64,000 bases of DNA from Leclercia adecarboxylata. Lineage in GTDB: Bacteria > Pseudomonadota > Gammaproteobacteria > Enterobacterales > Enterobacteriaceae. The stretch spans positions 1,488,001 to 1,552,000 of the forward strand of contig LR590464.1 in the NCBI GenBank assembly GCA_901472455.1. Reading direction: 5' to 3'. The position numbers and the translations under genes were made by a program. Positions 1-8,781 of this stretch are shown here, piece after piece. How positions within the stretch are numbered: position 1 is the first letter of the stretch; every line of letters starts with the position of its first letter. The notes below the pieces were generated by a model, which saw only the letters and a list, made by a program, of their open reading frames with translations, searched no databases and was not told the DNA's origin.

Positions 1-13
1 CGAGCGTTTCACC

Positions 14-1492
14 ATGAATAAAACAGTGATTATTGGTGCCGGTTTTGGCGGATTAGCGCTGGCCATTCGGCTGCAGGCGCAGGGTATTGCCCACACTTCT
101 GCTGGAGCAGCGGGATAAGCCCGGCGGGCGCGCTTACGTTTATCACGATAAAGGGTTCACCTTTGACGCCGGACCGACGGTGATAACCGATCCCACCGCC
201 ATCGAAGAGCTCTTTACCCTGGCCGGCAAACGCATGGCGGACTATGTTGATCTGCTGCCGGTCACCCCTTTCTACCGCCTGTGCTGGGAGACCGGCGAGG
301 TGTTTGATTACGACAATGTGCAGACCCGGCTGGAAGAGCAGATAAGACGGTTCAACCCCCGCGACGTGGAAGGTTACCGCAAGTTTCACGCCTACTCGCG
401 GGAGGTGTTTAACGAGGGGTATCTCAAGCTCGGCACGGTGCCGTTCCTCTCGTTCCGCGATATGCTCCGCGCCGGGCCGCAGCTTACCCGTTTGCAGGCC
501 TGGCGCAGCGTCTACAGCATGGTCTCGCGCTTTATCGAGAATGAACAGCTGCGCCAGGCGTTCTCTTTTCATTCGCTGCTGGTGGGCGGTAATCCGTTTG
601 CCACCTCGTCCATCTATACCCTGATCCACGCCCTGGAGCGTGAGTGGGCGTCTGGTTTGCCCGCGGCGGCACCGGGGCGCTGGTGCAGGGGCTGGTGAAG
701 CTCTATCAGGATCTGGGCGGCGAGTTGCAGCTGAATGCTGAGGTGACCCGGCTGGTGGCCGAGGGCGAGCATATTCGCGCCGTGGAGCTGAAAGATGGCC
801 AGGTCATCCCGGTCGCGGCGGTGGCCTCCAACGCCGACGTGGTGCATACCTATGAAAAACTGCTGGGACACCATCCGGTAGGCGCCTCTCGTGCGGCATC
901 GCTCAAGCGTAAACGGATGAGTAATTCCTTGTTTGTGCTCTATTTTGGCCTGAACAAGCAGCACGATCTTGCGCACCACACCGTCTGTTTCGGGCCGCGG
1001 TACAAAGAGTTGATCGACGATATTTTTAATAAAAACGCGCTGGCGGAGGATTTTTCGCTTTATCTTCACGCCCCCTGCGTTACCGATCCCTCGCTGGCAC
1101 CGCCGGGCTGCGGCAGTTATTACGTATTAGCGCCGGTGCCCCACCTGGGCACCGCAGATCTCGACTGGACGGTGGAAGGGCCGCGCCTGCGGGACAGGAT
1201 TTTTGCCTATCTGGAAGCCCATTACATGCCGGGGCTGCGCAGCCAGCTGGTAACCCACCGCATGTTCACTCCCTTCGATTTTCGCGATCAGCTGGGCGCC
1301 CATCTGGGGTCGGCTTTTTCTGTCGAACCGATCCTGCGCCAGAGCGCCTGGTTCCGACCGCACAATCGCGACAGCCGAATCCCCAACCTTTACCTGGTCG
1401 GGGCGGGTACCCATCCGGGGGCCGGTATTCCCGGCGTGATTGGTTCGGCAAAAGCGACGGCAGGGCTGATGCTGGAGGCGCTTTCCCGATGA
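14..1492 (+). CDS. crtI: Phytoene desaturase CrtI (frame interrupted twice)
   Basis: FAD-dependent desaturase that turns phytoene into lycopene in carotenoid synthesis at the membrane. The N-terminus shows the dinucleotide-binding fingerprint VIIGAGFGGLALAIRLQ, continued in the next frame by EQRDKPGGRAY, and the C-terminus has the family motif GAGTHPGAGIPGVIGSAK. Joined frames give about 492 residues, the usual length. The frame is broken by an extra base near 88 and a lost G in the G run near 645; both look like sequence errors because homology continues at once in the other frame. The ATG at 14 is chosen because the fingerprint begins four residues later. Its TGA overlaps the crtB start (ATGA). 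Upstream crt genes such as crtE, crtX and crtY would lie outside the window. Confidence 0.93.
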
Positions 1493-2415
1493 ATACGACC
1501 CTGATGGATCATGCCACCGGCACCATGGCTGTGGGTTCGAAAAGCTTTGCCACTGCGGCGAAGCTCTTCGACCCGGCGACCCGACGTAGCGTGCTGATGC
1601 TCTACGCCTGGTGCCGTTACTGCGACGACGTAATCGACGGCCAGGAGCTGGGGTTTAACGCCACTCCCGTGGATAGCGCTCAGGCAGAGTTACGCCTGGA
1701 GATGCTTAAAAAGCAGACCCTGCGCGCCTGGGAAGGGTGCGAGATGCACGAGCCCGCCTTTGCCGCCTTTCAGGAGGTGGCGCTGGGCCACAATATCCCG
1801 CTCCAGCTGGCTTACGATCACCTTGATGGCTTTGCCATGGACGTACGCGAGACGCATTACGAGACGTTCGATGACACCCTGCAATACTGCTACCGCGTGG
1901 CGGGCGTGGTGGGGTTAATGATGGCCCGGGTGATGGGCGTGCGCGATGAAGCTGTGCTCGATCGTGCCTGTGATTTAGGCCTGGCGTTTCAACTGACCAA
2001 TATCGCCAGAGATATTGTCGAGGATGCCCGGGTTGGCCGCTGTTACCTGCCCGCCCAATGGCTGGCCGAGGCGGATATCCCCCCGGAGGCGATAGCGCAA
2101 CCCAAAATGCGCGCCCCCCTCGCGGATATTGCCCAGCGGCTGGTGGCAGAAGCCGAGCCTTACTATGCCTCTGCCCGGCAAGGGCTGGCGGGGCTGCCGC
2201 TGCGATCCGCCTGGGCAATCGCCTCGGCGCACGGGGTATATCGTGAGATTGGCGTGAAGGTGAGTGCGGCTGGGTCCCGCGCCTGGGATAAACGGCAGGG
2301 GACCAGCGCGGTTGAAAAGTCGGGATTACTGCTGAAAGGCGCCGGGCAGGCGCTCACTTCTCGTTTTGCGACACAGACGCCGCGTCCGGCCGGGCTCTGG
2401 CAGCGTCCGCGCTAG
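1489..2415 (+). CDS. crtB: Phytoene synthase CrtB
   Basis: Condenses two geranylgeranyl diphosphates head to head into phytoene, the first committed carotenoid step. The intact 308-residue frame carries both Asp-rich magnesium-diphosphate motifs of the squalene/phytoene synthase family: YCDDVIDG near residue 45 and ARDIVEDARVGRCYLP near residue 170, the latter with the family signature around it. Length is normal. It overlaps crtI by four bases, implying translational coupling in a crtI-crtB transcript. The last 62 bases overlap the 3' end of the convergent crtZ, an arrangement known from Pantoea-type crt clusters. Confidence 0.97.
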   Translation: MNTTLMDHATGTMAVGSKSFATAAKLFDPATRRSVLMLYAWCRYCDDVIDGQELGFNATPVDSAQAELRLEMLKKQTLRAWEGCEMHEPAFAAFQEVALGHNIPLQLAYDHLDGFAMDVRETHYETFDDTLQYCYRVAGVVGLMMARVMGVRDEAVLDRACDLGLAFQLTNIARDIVEDARVGRCYLPAQWLAEADIPPEAIAQPKMRAPLADIAQRLVAEAEPYYASARQGLAGLPLRSAWAIASAHGVYREIGVKVSAAGSRAWDKRQGTSAVEKSGLLLKGAGQALTSRFATQTPRPAGLWQRPR

Positions 2416-2890
2416 TCGTGCGACGCGCCTTGCGCTGGCGTAACGTGGCCTGCAATTTTTCAACGGGCGGCGCATACAGGAAACCAAAGGAGACGCAGTC
2501 CTCTTTGCCCCGAACGGCATGGTGCAGGCGGTGCGCCAGATAAAGACGCTTGAGATAACCCCGGCGCGGGATATAGCGAAACGGCCAGCGCTGATGCACC
2601 AGGCCATCATGCACCATAAAATAGAGCGCGCCGTAAAGCGTCATTCCCGCTCCAATCCACTGCAGCGGCCACACCCCCCAGGTGCCCAGAGCAATCAGCA
2701 CAATCGCCAGCACAGCGAACACCACCGCGTAAAGGTCGTTTACCTCAAACCAGCTGGTGCGCGGCTCATGATGCGATTCATGCCACCCCCAACCCCAGCC
2801 GTGCATAATGTACTTATGCGCAAGGGCCGCGACTAACTCCATGGCGGCAACGGTTAAAAGCACGATCAATGTGTTGTACAACGCGAGCAT
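2354..2890 (-). CDS. crtZ: Beta-carotene hydroxylase CrtZ
   Basis: Membrane di-iron hydroxylase that adds the 3 and 3' hydroxyls to beta-carotene, giving zeaxanthin. The 178-residue protein has the histidine clusters of the fatty-acid hydroxylase superfamily: HKYIMH, HESHH, and later HDGLVHQ and HRLHH, between hydrophobic helices (residues about 5-25 and 50-95). It is transcribed against crtIB and overlaps crtB at the 3' end, so the C-terminal tail (Ala/Arg rich, about residues 155-178) is encoded by DNA that also encodes the CrtB C-terminus. Its presence indicates that the pigment is zeaxanthin or a derivative, not plain beta-carotene. Confidence 0.96.
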   Translation of the reverse strand: MLALYNTLIVLLTVAAMELVAALAHKYIMHGWGWGWHESHHEPRTSWFEVNDLYAVVFAVLAIVLIALGTWGVWPLQWIGAGMTLYGALYFMVHDGLVHQRWPFRYIPRRGYLKRLYLAHRLHHAVRGKEDCVSFGFLYAPPVEKLQATLRQRKARRTTSADAARARPDAASVSQNEK

Positions 2891-2991
2891 TGTTGCTCCT
2901 TTGGCTCGGGGAGGGATGGGGTTTCAGGTATTAAGCGTAACACTTAAATGGGAGAAGGGTGGCGTGCGCAGCGGCTGTCTTCATAACTGTT

Positions 2992-3616
2992 TCATTTTAC
3001 TTGCGTAGCTTGCTCTATAATCTCTGCAACTTTACTTCTGCTAAATCCTGTTTCATCTGCGATCTCCATTATTTTGGCTTCCTTCATTGCCTTACTACGC
3101 ATGGCTGAAAGGGTTGGCTTAAAAGGATGGTTGTTTCCTTGAATATTTAATGGCAGTGAGATACTGCCAATAAGAATTTCTTCAAGTAACCAGGGTTCTT
3201 CATGTGCGACCCAGTAAACTTTTGCATTCTCTTCCATCCACTGGTCAAGCCATTGCTCACCTAAATGGGTAAACGTCGTTCTTTTCCTGAACCAACCCGG
3301 CGGAGCGGATAATTGCTTTCCAGTGCAAGTAAAACCCTAGCGAACGTCTGAGTGTCGAGCCTTCTGCGTTGCCGCTGTAATGCGTTTTAATGCGTGTTTT
3401 AAGGTTAGCGCGACTGTTGGGTTTTCCCTTTTTATCAGGTGAGATACCGACATAGAGCAATGTGTACCCATCCTGAGTGAGGCAATCTTCCGTCGGTACG
3501 CCTGGAGGGATTTCTTTGAACCACCAGAAATAGACACCGTTGATTGCAGGAACAGGTGTTGGTTGGCTCATGACTTCTGTTCTGCTGAATGTTTTGTCAG
3601 GATAAAAATTAAACAC
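2992..3616 (-). CDS. GIY-YIG nuclease-family protein (frame interrupted twice)
   Basis: Joined frames give about 205 residues. The N-terminal part has the GIY-YIG pattern: INGVYFWWF (GVY in place of GIY), then LLYVGIS (YVG in place of YIG), followed by LKTRIKTHYSGNAEGSTLRRSLG, in the style of the family's conserved Arg region when read in order. The C-terminal 30 residues (AMKEAKIMEIADETGFSRSKV and on) look like a helix-turn-helix. GIY-YIG domains cut or nick DNA; the target here is unknown. Frames change near 3330 and in the A run near 3287. A GTG start at 3616 follows a GGAG Shine-Dalgarno; ATG at 3571 is the alternative. It lies between the crt genes and rybB, in accessory DNA. Confidence 0.75.
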
Positions 3617-3674
3617 TGAGATTCTCCGCGCTGATTGATTCCTGGTATTTTAAGGGATCGTTGGCTGTGATGAG

Positions 3675-3950
3675 TTGATTTACGTAGTGGCTAATATGAG
3701 TTTAAGAGTAACAACGCAGCAGGTGGATACCTGGAAGAAACGTATTCAGAGGGATGGTTTGAAAGGTTCTACTTACTTTTGCCATCAGGGCGGGGCCGTT
3801 TGGGTTTCCGCATCAGCCGATCATCAGGCTATCTGTCAGAAAGTTTTAGGAAGGGATTCAGGAACAAGTTCTTTATCGAGTTATTTGCGCTGGGATGATG
3901 TTGGCGCTGTTGCTTTGGTTGAATTGTTGCACGCGATTGAAACGGCTTAA
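3675..3950 (+). CDS. Hypothetical protein, 91 residues or shorter
   Basis: I do not recognise this protein. The frame opens with TTG at 3675; the first ATG is at 3696, giving 84 residues, and neither has a clear Shine-Dalgarno. The product is soluble, without membrane segments or a signal peptide. Notable pieces are a polar helix (VDTWKKRIQRDG) and HQGGAVWVSASADHQAIC. It is divergent from the GIY-YIG gene with 58 bases between them, so the two could share a control region. Coding quality is only moderate, but the frame is open throughout and ends shortly before a gene-free gap. Confidence 0.5.
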   Translation: MIYVVANMSLRVTTQQVDTWKKRIQRDGLKGSTYFCHQGGAVWVSASADHQAICQKVLGRDSGTSSLSSYLRWDDVGAVALVELLHAIETA

Positions 3951-4056
3951 GGTGAAGATTTTGCTGCCAGTTTAAAGCATTGTCGCCACTTTGTAGCCAA
4001 CAAGGGAAAGCGGTGGTGTAAGTGTTTCATTCGATGGGTGGTAAAATTCAGGCAAC

Positions 4057-4135
4057 AAAAAACCCATCAACCTTGAACTAAAACGGCGGGGTTGATGGGC
4101 TCCACAAATTGGGGACATCAAAGAAAAGCAGTGGC
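4057..4135 (-). ncRNA. rybB: RybB small RNA
   Basis: The minus strand from 4135 to 4057 matches the sigma-E-dependent Hfq-binding sRNA RybB almost base for base as I know it from E. coli: it starts GCCACTGCTTTTCTTTGATG (the conserved 5' seed that pairs with outer-membrane-protein mRNAs) and ends in the CCCATCAACC/GGTTGATGGG hairpin (4063-4072 with 4090-4099) followed by six T. RybB represses translation of major porins during envelope stress. Its place next to ybjL is the same as in E. coli, so it marks the border between the crt accessory segment and the conserved backbone. Confidence 0.95.
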
Positions 4136-4140
4136 AATAG

Positions 4141-4168
4141 TTATGACTGACATCTGACAGAAAAGTTC
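4141..4168 (-). promoter_or_regulatory. Sigma-E promoter of rybB
   Basis: On the minus strand GAACTT (4163-4168) and GTCATAA (4141-4147) are 15 bases apart, just upstream of the RybB 5' end at 4135. This fits the sigma-E pattern (GAACTT, then a TC-rich -10) and matches the known control of rybB. Confidence 0.75.
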
Positions 4169-4210
4169 TGCACTTAGCGAAATTTTTTCGCCGTTGCGCA
4201 AATTTCTCCC

Positions 4211-5895
4211 TTACCCCAGCCCCGGCCAGATGATGATGATCAAGGTCCCCGCCAGGGTTAACAGCACGTTAGCGATGGCATAGGTGCCGGCATAGCCCAG
4301 CGCCGGGATGTTGCTGCGTGCGGTATCGCTGATGATTTCCATCGCAGGGGCACAGGTACGCGCCCCCATCATCGCGCCAAACAGCATGGCGCGGTTCATG
4401 CGCAGCACGTAGGCACCGAAGAGGAAACAGATCACCACCGGTACCAGGCTGACGATCAACCCGGCCACCAGCATCTGCCAGCCCACCGCGCCCAGGCTGT
4501 GACCAATGCCGCTGCCCGCGCTTAAACCGACGCCCGCCATGAACACCATCAGGCCAAACTCTTTCACCATGTTCAGCGCGCCCTGAGGGATGTAGCCGAA
4601 GGTGGGTGGTTGGCTCGCAGGAAGCCGAGCATGATCCCGGCGAACAGCAGGCCCGCCGCGTTACCAATGCCGAAGCTAAAGTTGCTGAACTGGAAGGTGA
4701 TCATCCCAATCATCAGGCCAACGATAAAGAAGGCGCAGAACGCCAGCAGATCGGTCACCTGGCTGTGAATGGAGATAAAGCCGATGCGGTCAGCGACGGT
4801 TTTCACGCGGCGCGTGTCGCCGCTCACCTGCAACACATCGCCCTTGTTCAGCACGATGTTGTCATCGATTGGCATCTCAATCTGGCTGCGGATCACCCGG
4901 TTGAGGAAGCAACCGTGGTCGGTCAGCTTGAGCTGTGCCAGACGGCGGCCAACGGCATTGTGGTTTTTGACCACAATCTCTTCGGTGACGATGCGCATGT
5001 CGAGCAGGTCGCGGTCGAAACACCTCTTTGCCGTTGCGGAAGTCGGATCGAGACGGCGTGCGCATCCGGGTAACCCACCAACGCGATGTCATCGCCCATC
5101 TGCAGCACCGCATCGCCGGTCCGGGTTGGCCAGAATGCCGTTACGGCGAATACGTTCGATATAGCAGCCCGTCTGGCGATAGATGCCCAGCTCACGCAGA
5201 TTTTTACCGTCGGCCCAGGCCACCAGCTCCGGGCCGACACGGTAGGCGCGGATCACCGGAAGATAAACTTTGCGTTTGATGTCAGTGTCCAGACCGCGCT
5301 CGCGGGCGATTTGCTGGGCGCTGGTCTGCAGATCCTGATGCTGTAATTTCGGTAAATAGCGCGCGCCCACAATCAGGCTCACCAGACCGATCAGATAGGT
5401 CAGGGCATAGCCAAGGCTCAGGTGATCCAGCGCCAGTGACAGTTGGGCGTTATCCAGCCCAAGATGGCGCAGCGTATCCCCGGCACCGACCAGCACCGGC
5501 GTGGAGGTCATCGACCCGGCCAGCATGCCCGCCGTCAGGCCAATATCCCAGCCAAAGATCTTGCCTAAACCCAGCGCGATTAACAGGGCACTGCCAACCA
5601 TCACCAGCGCCAGCATCAGGTAATTTTTACCGTCGCGGAAGAAAATAGAAAAAAAGTTGGGACCAGCTTCAACGCCGACACAAAAAATAAACAGCATAAA
5701 GCCCAGATTCAGGGCATCGGTGTTAATACTGAAATGCTGCTGGCCTAATAATAATGAAACGACTAAAACGCCAATAGAATTACCGAGTTGGATTGACCCG
5801 AGACGTAATTTCCCCAGGCAAAGACCTAAAGCCAGTACCACAAATAATAACAGGATGTAATTCCCATTTAACAATTCTGCGACGTTTATGTTCAC
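4211..5895 (-). CDS. ybjL: Putative transporter YbjL (frame interrupted several times)
   Basis: Inner-membrane protein of the aspartate:alanine exchanger (AAE) family; substrate unproven. The joined frames give about 561 residues, the E. coli length. Order: five hydrophobic helices (residues about 10-200, including [12 protein letters not shown] and [17 protein letters not shown]), two central TrkA-C/RCK-C domains (containing [14 protein letters not shown] and [12 protein letters not shown]), then a second set of helices ending in [16 protein letters not shown] and [12 protein letters not shown] start at 5895. Frame breaks lie near 5125, 5015-5050, 4600 and 4570. It is transcribed towards rybB and divergent from ybjM. 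Confidence 0.93.
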
Positions 5896-6170
5896 GGAGG
5901 ATAACTTTTCGTTTACCAGTAAGTGGTTGAAGGGGTGGGATATTTAGGCTACTGTTTGCGCTGTAATAACAGGAGTTAAGACACTCCTGATCGCATATCA
6001 TAATATATCCCACAAAGTAATATCAAACTATTAGTGAATTTTTAACAGATATCACCCAATGATAGCAGTGACGTTAAGACCCGGTGATTTTGGCAAGGAA
6101 GGCCGGGTGACTCAACTAATTGGCGTCCATCGGACGAAAAAGTATTTGCCCGCAATGGCAGGGGGATAGA

Positions 6171-6560
6171 TTGAATATTAAACGTAACTGGTTTGGCGTG
6201 GCTTGCTGCTTTTTACTGTTTACCGCAGTTTGCATCTGTCTGATGTACCAGGTGAGGGGGGCGTTTATTTCTTCGGGGTACCCTGGGCTTGGGCTACTTT
6301 TCTTCATCTTACCCGGTATCGCTGCGGGCTTCTTCTCCCGTGGTGGAGAGGTGATCAGGCCGCTGATGGGGGCGATACTCGCCGCGCCGGTCTGCCTGGT
6401 GGTGATGCGGATGATCTTTATTTCGTCACGCAGCATCCTGCAAGAACTGGCCTGGCTGCTGAGCGGCGTTTTCTGGTGTGCGTTAGGAGCGTTGTTCTTT
6501 CTGTTTGTGCGCCGGGCGCTGAAGCACCGCCGCGTGAGAGTAAAAACGCCCTCAGAGTGA
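6171..6560 (+). CDS. ybjM: Inner-membrane protein YbjM
   Basis: Small membrane protein of unknown function with about four hydrophobic helices (including FGVACCFLLFTAVCICL, GLLFFILPGIAAGFF, MGAILAAPVCLVVMRMIF and LLSGVFWCALGALFFLF). It aligns along its length with E. coli YbjM as I recall it. TTG at 6171 is chosen because it follows an AGGGGG Shine-Dalgarno and fits the family N-terminus; an in-frame ATG at 6120 would add 17 unrelated residues. The stop lies inside the grxA terminator hairpin. Confidence 0.88.
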   Translation: MNIKRNWFGVACCFLLFTAVCICLMYQVRGAFISSGYPGLGLLFFILPGIAAGFFSRGGEVIRPLMGAILAAPVCLVVMRMIFISSRSILQELAWLLSGVFWCALGALFFLFVRRALKHRRVRVKTPSE

Positions 6561-6567
6561 GGGCGTG
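6541..6567 (-). terminator. Terminator of grxA
   Basis: ACGCCCTCA/TGAGGGCGT stem (6546-6554 with 6558-6566), GAG loop, followed on the minus strand by TTTTT. It overlaps the end of convergent ybjM. Confidence 0.85.
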
Positions 6568-6573
6568 AAAGGA

Positions 6574-6843
6574 TTACTGGGCAGCGAACAGGCCCAGGTG
6601 CTCTTTGGCATAGGCTTCAAAATCGGTAAAGCCGCCGATGTGGGTCTGGTCGAGGAAGATCTGCGGAACAGTTTCAACCGGCTTACCCACGGTCTGTTCC
6701 AGATCGGCTTTAGAGATACCTTCTGCGTGGATGTCCACGTAGCGGTAGTTAAAATCTTCACGCTCAGCGGTCAGTTTTTCTGCCAGATCTTTTGCGCGCA
6801 CACAGTAAGGGCAACCCGGACGTCCAAAAATTACTGCAAACAT
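6574..6843 (-). CDS. grxA: Glutaredoxin 1
   Basis: Cytoplasmic dithiol glutaredoxin that reduces ribonucleotide reductase and OxyR disulfides using glutathione. The active site CPYC sits at residues about 11-14 (FGRPGCPYCVRAKDLA), and the glutathione-binding TVPQIF with the cis-proline and HIGGFTDFEA follow. At 89 residues it is a few longer at the C-terminus than the 85-residue E. coli protein (HLGLFAAQ tail). ATG at 6843 has an AGGAGA Shine-Dalgarno; the frame is open further upstream but that stretch is not family-like. It is divergent from nfsA. Confidence 0.96.
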   Translation of the reverse strand: MFAVIFGRPGCPYCVRAKDLAEKLTAEREDFNYRYVDIHAEGISKADLEQTVGKPVETVPQIFLDQTHIGGFTDFEAYAKEHLGLFAAQ

Positions 6844-6885
6844 TTTCTCTCTCCTGAAACTAAGCCAGACGGCGAATGACACTAT

Positions 6886-6907
6886 ATTGCCGATAACTAT
6901 CGGTAAT
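6886..6907. promoter_or_regulatory. 22-bp near-perfect palindrome between grxA and nfsA
   Basis: ATT-n-CCGATA-nn-TATCGG-n-AAT, located 43 bases upstream of the grxA start. grxA is OxyR-controlled and nfsA SoxS/MarA-controlled in E. coli, so an operator is plausible here. The match to the OxyR pattern (ATAG-n-T...CTAT) is only partial, so the binding protein is uncertain. Confidence 0.4.
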
Positions 6908-7022
6908 GGAAAGCAGGTTCTGCCTGTTACATTGATACCTTCAGGCTATGTTTGGCCAATTACAGCCTCATTTTCTTTGCCTATACTGGCGAAATGTCAG
7001 TAACGCCGCAAAGAGAGACAAG

Positions 7023-7745
7023 ATGACGCCAGTAATTGATCTGTTACGTTCCCACCGCTCCATCCGCCATTTTACCCAGGAACCTATCACCGAAGCGCAG
7101 CGCGAGGCCATTATTGCCGGTGCGCAGGGCACCTCCAGCTCCAGCTTCCTGCAGTGCAGCTCCATTATCCGCATCACCGACCCGGCGATGCGTGAACAGC
7201 TGGTGACCCTCACCGGCGGGCAAAAGCACGTTGCCGAGGCGGCGGAGTTCTGGGTGTTCTGCGCCGACTTCAACCGCCATCTGCAAATATGTCCTGAGGC
7301 GCAGCTTGGCCTGGCAGAACAACTGCTGCTCGGCGTGGTGGATACCGCGATGCTGGCGCAGAACGCGATGACGGCGGCAGAGTCGCTGGGGTTGGGTGGC
7401 GTTTACATTGGTGGTATCCGCAACAGTATTGAGGCCGTGACCGAATTGCTGCAGCTGCCGAAGCACGTTCTGCCGCTGTTTGGCCTGTGCCTGGGCTGGC
7501 CTGCGGATAACCCGGACGTCAAGCCGCGCCTGCCAGCGGCGATGGTGGTGCATGAAAACCACTACCAGCCGGTCGATGAAGAGGTTCTGGCGCAGTACGA
7601 CGAGGAGCTGGCGAACTACTATCTCAGCCGCGCGACCAATAACCGCCGTGATACCTGGAGCGACCATATCCGCCGCACCATCATCAAGGAAAACCGTCCG
7701 TTTATTCTCGATTATTTGCATAAACAGGGCTGGGCTACACGATAA
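7023..7745 (+). CDS. nfsA: NADPH nitroreductase NfsA
   Basis: Major oxygen-insensitive nitroreductase; reduces nitroaromatics and quinones by two-electron steps with FMN and NADPH. The 240-residue frame is intact and equal in length to the E. coli enzyme. Conserved parts visible are RSIRHFTQEPI (FMN phosphate site), TSSSSFLQ, AAESLGLGGVYIGG, and LCLGWPADNP near residue 160. ATG at 7023 is used because it matches the family N-terminus; the frame is open upstream without a good start. The ybjC gene that lies between grxA and nfsA in E. coli is missing: only 180 bases separate the two. Confidence 0.97.
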   Translation: MTPVIDLLRSHRSIRHFTQEPITEAQREAIIAGAQGTSSSSFLQCSSIIRITDPAMREQLVTLTGGQKHVAEAAEFWVFCADFNRHLQICPEAQLGLAEQLLLGVVDTAMLAQNAMTAAESLGLGGVYIGGIRNSIEAVTELLQLPKHVLPLFGLCLGWPADNPDVKPRLPAAMVVHENHYQPVDEEVLAQYDEELANYYLSRATNNRRDTWSDHIRRTIIKENRPFILDYLHKQGWATR

Positions 7746-7764
7746 GTCCATTCATCCTGCGCCT

Positions 7765-7792
7765 GCCTGCGTGTATGATACGCAGGCTTTTA
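7765..7792 (+). terminator. Hairpin after nfsA
   Basis: GCCTGCGT/ACGCAGGC stem (7765-7772 with 7780-7787) followed by TTTTA, between nfsA and rimK. Likely partial terminator, leaving rimK readthrough possible. Confidence 0.6.
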
Positions 7793-7817
7793 CCGGATTA
7801 TGTCTGAGAGGTGCAGG

Positions 7818-8720
7818 GTGAAAATTGCCATATTGTCCCGGGATGGAACGCTCTTTTCCTGTAAACGCCTGCGTGAAGCGGCAGAGCAGCGTGGCCATCA
7901 TGTAGAAATCCTCGATCCGCTGTCCTGCTATATGAATATCAGTCCGGCGGCATCCTCCATTCACTATAAAGGGCGTCAACTGCCGCACTTCGACGCGGTT
8001 ATTCCGCGCATTGGCTCGGCAATCACCTTTTATGGCACCGCCGCGCTGCGCCAGTTTGAACTGCTCGGCAGTTATCCGCTGAATGAATCCGTGGCCATTA
8101 CCCGGGCGCGCGACAAACTTCGCTCCCTGCAGCTGCTGGCCCGTCAGGGGATCGACCTGCCGATCACCGGTATTGCCCATTCGCCCGACGACACCAGCGA
8201 TCTAATCGAGATGGTGGGCGGTGCGCCGCTGGTGGTCAAGCTGGTAGAGGGCACCCAGGGGATTGGCGTGGTGCTGGCCGAAACCCGCCAGGCGGCAGAG
8301 AGCGTGATTGATGCCTTTCGCGGTCTGAACGCGCATATTCTGGTGCAGGAGTACATTCAGGAAGCCAAAGGGCGCGACATTCGCTGCCTGGTGGTGGGGG
8401 ATGAAGTGGTCGCGGCCATTGAGCGCCAGGCCAAAGAGGGCGATTTTCGCTCCAACCTGCACCGGGGCGGTGTTGCCCGGGTGGTAGAGATCACCGCGCG
8501 CGAGCGGGAGATTGCACTGCTGGCCGCGCAGACGCTGGGGCTGGATGTTGCCGGGGTCGATATCTTACGTGCCGATCGCGGGCCGCTGGTGATGGAAGTG
8601 AACGCCTCACCGGGGCTGGAAGGCATTGAGAAAACCACCGGGATTGACATAGCCGGGAAGATGATCGGCTGGATAGAGCGTCAGGCCACGCCGGAGTTTT
8701 GCCTGAAAACGGGCGGATAA
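7818..8720 (+). CDS. rimK: Ribosomal protein S6 glutamate ligase RimK
   Basis: ATP-grasp enzyme that adds glutamates to the C-terminus of ribosomal protein S6 and can make poly-alpha-glutamate. It is intact at 300 residues, the E. coli length. ATP-grasp features: [17 protein letters not shown] (phosphate-binding loop, about residues 137-153), [21 protein letters not shown], and the magnesium-binding [14 protein letters not shown] near the C-terminus. A GTG start at 7818 follows a GGTGCAGG Shine-Dalgarno and fits the family N-terminus (KIAILSRDG). Confidence 0.97.
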   Translation: MKIAILSRDGTLFSCKRLREAAEQRGHHVEILDPLSCYMNISPAASSIHYKGRQLPHFDAVIPRIGSAITFYGTAALRQFELLGSYPLNESVAITRARDKLRSLQLLARQGIDLPITGIAHSPDDTSDLIEMVGGAPLVVKLVEGTQGIGVVLAETRQAAESVIDAFRGLNAHILVQEYIQEAKGRDIRCLVVGDEVVAAIERQAKEGDFRSNLHRGGVARVVEITAREREIALLAAQTLGLDVAGVDILRADRGPLVMEVNASPGLEGIEKTTGIDIAGKMIGWIERQATPEFCLKTGG

Positions 8721-8741
8721 CTGACCTGCCACGCACACGTC

Positions 8742-8765
8742 GCCTGGCACAGGCACTATTTTTTT
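8742..8765 (+). terminator. Probable terminator after rimK
   Basis: Short GCCTG/CAGGC stem (8742-8746 with 8750-8754) followed by ACTATTTTTTT. It lies 17 bases before ybjN, so the T tract is near the ybjN ribosome-binding region. Confidence 0.5.
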
Positions 8766-8781
8766 AAGGGGTTCCACCGTT

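Noticed and set aside
4055-4100. Terminator of ybjL
   Set aside because: The hairpin and T tract are the 3' end of RybB; the upstream 35 bases match the RybB 5' region and a sigma-E promoter precedes it.
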